64,000 bases of DNA. Origin: Ornithinimicrobium tianjinense (GTDB lineage: Bacteria > Actinomycetota > Actinomycetes > Actinomycetales > Dermatophilaceae). Both the position numbers and the translations under genes were made by a program. The notes beneath the pieces were generated by a model. It made no database searches. It saw only the letters and a program-made list of their open reading frames with translations, and was not told the DNA's origin. Positions 62,496-64,000 of this stretch are shown piece after piece; position 1 is the first letter of the stretch, and every line of letters begins with the position of its first letter. The stretch covers positions 480,195-544,194 of the forward strand of contig NZ_BMEM01000001.1 of the NCBI RefSeq assembly GCF_014636495.1, written 5' to 3'.

Positions 62496-63271
62496 CCATC
62501 TGGGTGGGGACGTCGTGGAAGATGACGAAGACACTCTCCGAGGCGGAGGACTTCGCGCAGGGGCTCGCAGCACGCCGGCGCGAGACCGGCTGGCCGGGCG
62601 TGCAGGCCTTCGTCATCCCCTCCTTCACGTCTCTCCACCTCGTGGCCGGCGTCCTGGAGGGGAGCGGCGTCCTCGTCGGTGCCCAGAACGCACATTGGGA
62701 GGACGACGGTGCGTGGACCGGTGAGGTCTCCGTCCCGCAGGTAGCCGACGCGGGAGCGGTCCTGGTCGAGATCGGCCACTCTGAGAGACGCATGCACTTC
62801 GCCGAGACCGACGACACCGTGCGAATGAAGGTGGCTGCCACGCTGCGCCACGGCCTGACGCCGCTCGTCTGTGTGGGGGAGCCGGAGGAGGTGCTCCGGG
62901 AGGGGCGCAGCGCCGACTTCGTCAGCGCGCAGCTCGAGGCCGCCCTCCAGGGCGCGGTGGACAGTCCGGACGACGCCACGGTCCTGGTCGCCTACGAGCC
63001 GGTCTGGGCGATCGGAGAGCATGGACGCCCCGCACGGCCGGAGGAGATCAGCGGCGTGTTGGGGCTCCTGCACTCCCGCTTCGGAGACCGCGTCTCGGGC
63101 TTCCTCTACGGTGGCTCGGTCGCCGAGGACACCGTCGCGCGCACGCTGGAGGTTCCGCACGTCGACGGGGTGTTCGTGGGTCGGTCGGCGTGGGCGCTGC
63201 CGGGTTTCCTCGGGATCCTGGATACCGCCGCCTCCTCAGCGCCGCACGCGCGTCGCCCTCGACTACCGTGA
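62492..63271 (+). CDS. Triosephosphate isomerase-like protein (LerI/EryH-like)
   Basis: A 259-residue TIM homologue. The catalytic lysine is in [11 protein letters not shown], where classical TIM has GNWKM, so the asparagine is Ser. The histidine is in [10 protein letters not shown] and the glutamate in [22 protein letters not shown] closes the phosphate site. The Asn-to-Ser change is what I expect of the LerI/EryH group, which interconverts L-erythrulose 1-phosphate and D-erythrulose 4-phosphate. The housekeeping tpiA would lie with gap and pgk, not here. The ATG overlaps the RpiB-like stop by four bases. Confidence 0.87.
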   Translation: MTIWVGTSWKMTKTLSEAEDFAQGLAARRRETGWPGVQAFVIPSFTSLHLVAGVLEGSGVLVGAQNAHWEDDGAWTGEVSVPQVADAGAVLVEIGHSERRMHFAETDDTVRMKVAATLRHGLTPLVCVGEPEEVLREGRSADFVSAQLEAALQGAVDSPDDATVLVAYEPVWAIGEHGRPARPEEISGVLGLLHSRFGDRVSGFLYGGSVAEDTVARTLEVPHVDGVFVGRSAWALPGFLGILDTAASSAPHARRPRLP

Positions 63272-63334
63272 GCCGGACCACATACTGACCCACGCGGACC
63301 CGCGGGGCAGGCAGCCGGCAGGACGGAGAGCGAC

Positions 63335-64000
63335 GTGCGTATCGGCATCCTCACCGGGGGCGGCGACGTCCCGGGTCTCAACCCGTGCATCAAGGCCGTG
63401 GTCAACCGGGTCTACGAGCACGGCCACCAGGTCACCGGCATCCGCCGCGGGTGGGGCGGCCTGCTGAGCACGGACCTGGACGACCCCGCCTCGCGGGCCG
63501 CCAACCTGATGGAGCTCGACCCCGTCGCTGTCCGCACCGTCGACCGGACCGGCGGCACCTTCCTGCACAGCTCCCGCACCAACCCCGGCCGGGTGAAGAC
63601 GGCCGACGTGCCCGACTTCCTCACCGGCTCGGTCAGCGGTGACGGCCCGCACGACCTCACGCCCCACGTGCTGAGGGTGATCGAGGACGCCGGCATCGAC
63701 GTGCTCATCCCGATCGGTGGCGACGACACGCTGTCCTACGGGCTGCGCATGCACGAGGAGGGTGTGCCGACCATCGCCATCCCCAAGACGATGGACAACG
63801 ACGTCAACGGCACCGACTACTGCATCGGGTTCTCCACGGCGGTGACCCGCGGCGTGCAGTTCATCCACAACCTACGCACCTCCACGGGCTCGCACGAGCG
63901 GATCGCCGTCGTCGAGCTCTTCGGCCGCTACTCCGGGGAGACCTCGCTGATCACGGCATACCTCGCGGGGGTCGACCGGGCCCTGATCCCCGAGGTGCCC
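63335..64000 (+). CDS. pfkA: Phosphofructokinase, PPi-type signature (3' end outside window)
   Basis: The first 222 residues are visible. [20 protein letters not shown] opens the nucleotide fold. The phosphoryl-donor loop reads [13 protein letters not shown] and the substrate loop [18 protein letters not shown]. The aspartate in GGDD (instead of GGDG) and lysine in PKTMDND (instead of PGTIDND) are the marks of pyrophosphate-dependent enzymes, as known in Amycolatopsis. [17 protein letters not shown] also fits. The GTG follows GGACGGAGAG. It lies 63 bases after the TIM-like gene and may be in the same operon, linking tetrose catabolism to central sugar metabolism, or have its own promoter. Confidence 0.9.
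   Translation, partial: MRIGILTGGGDVPGLNPCIKAVVNRVYEHGHQVTGIRRGWGGLLSTDLDDPASRAANLMELDPVAVRTVDRTGGTFLHSSRTNPGRVKTADVPDFLTGSVSGDGPHDLTPHVLRVIEDAGIDVLIPIGGDDTLSYGLRMHEEGVPTIAIPKTMDNDVNGTDYCIGFSTAVTRGVQFIHNLRTSTGSHERIAVVELFGRYSGETSLITAYLAGVDRALIPEVP

Noticed and set aside
1-64000. CRISPR arrays, transposases, integrases, att sites, tRNA or rRNA genes
   Set aside because: None seen on reading both strands; small RNA genes without clear structure could still be missed by eye.

Overview
The window is high-GC DNA with GTG, TTG and ATG starts, densely packed operons and many 4-base stop/start overlaps. Gene content (HelD-like RNA polymerase motor, RNase J, two-component tripartite tricarboxylate transporters with lipobox receptors, PPi-type phosphofructokinase) points to an actinobacterium, most likely of the Intrasporangiaceae/Micrococcales kind. 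That placement is inference from style and gene families. I see no rRNA, tRNA, CRISPR array, insertion sequence or integrase, and no stretch over 300 bases without a gene.

Left part (1-20.9 kb): nucleic-acid and defence-flavoured genes mixed with housekeeping. It opens with the N-terminal part of an SNF2-type helicase (DISARM DrmD-like) preceded by a 73-residue ORF with a TTG start, then a divergent HelD-like helicase and an EVE-like protein. An AddB/AddA exonuclease-helicase pair follows, with addB broken by a one-base frameshift in a homopolymer. Then come a VapBC toxin-antitoxin pair with a palindromic operator over its start codon, a membrane pYEATS-type protein, and a divergent secreted lectin/PKD protein. 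After these lie a truncated JetA (DUF2397) relic of a Wadjet system, an aldo/keto reductase, a DUF4230 protein, a tiny basic protein, an N5-(carboxyethyl)ornithine synthase-like enzyme and RNase J.

Middle part (20.9-32.2 kb): a self-contained beta-1,2-glucan (sophoro-oligosaccharide) utilisation locus. A LacI regulator separates a divergent GH94 1,2-beta-oligoglucan phosphorylase from an operon of ABC sugar-binding lipoprotein, two permeases, a Tat-exported GH144-like glucanase and a GH3 beta-glucosidase. Two matching LacI palindromes sit at the two promoters.

Right part (33-64 kb): a large catabolic island. After an MFS transporter/IclR pair and a universal stress protein come an IclR regulator and an operon of family III CoA-transferase, crotonase-like protein, thioesterase, TctCBA transporter, FAD-dependent 2-hydroxy acid oxidase, DapA-like aldolase/dehydratase, unusual SDR, FAH-family hydrolase and a second CoA-transferase. 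Next are a SAF-domain dehydrogenase and a convergent tetronate operon (PdxA2, DUF1537 kinase, class II aldolase OtnC-like, isomerase OtnI-like) led by a third CoA-transferase. Divergent from it, behind a GntR regulator, are a second TctCBA transporter, a CaiE-like hexapeptide protein and a crotonase. A frameshifted sugar isomerase, a DhaK-DhaL tetrulose kinase, RpiB-like and TIM-like isomerases and a phosphofructokinase complete it. Read together, this looks like uptake of one or more organic acids, CoA activation, and funnelling of four-carbon hydroxy acids and tetruloses to dihydroxyacetone phosphate and erythrose 4-phosphate. The actual substrate cannot be read from the sequence.

Two clear frameshifts (near 9,430 and 59,430) and one possible one (near 46,174) all lie at short C or G runs. 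Part of the apparent gene damage may therefore be assembly error.
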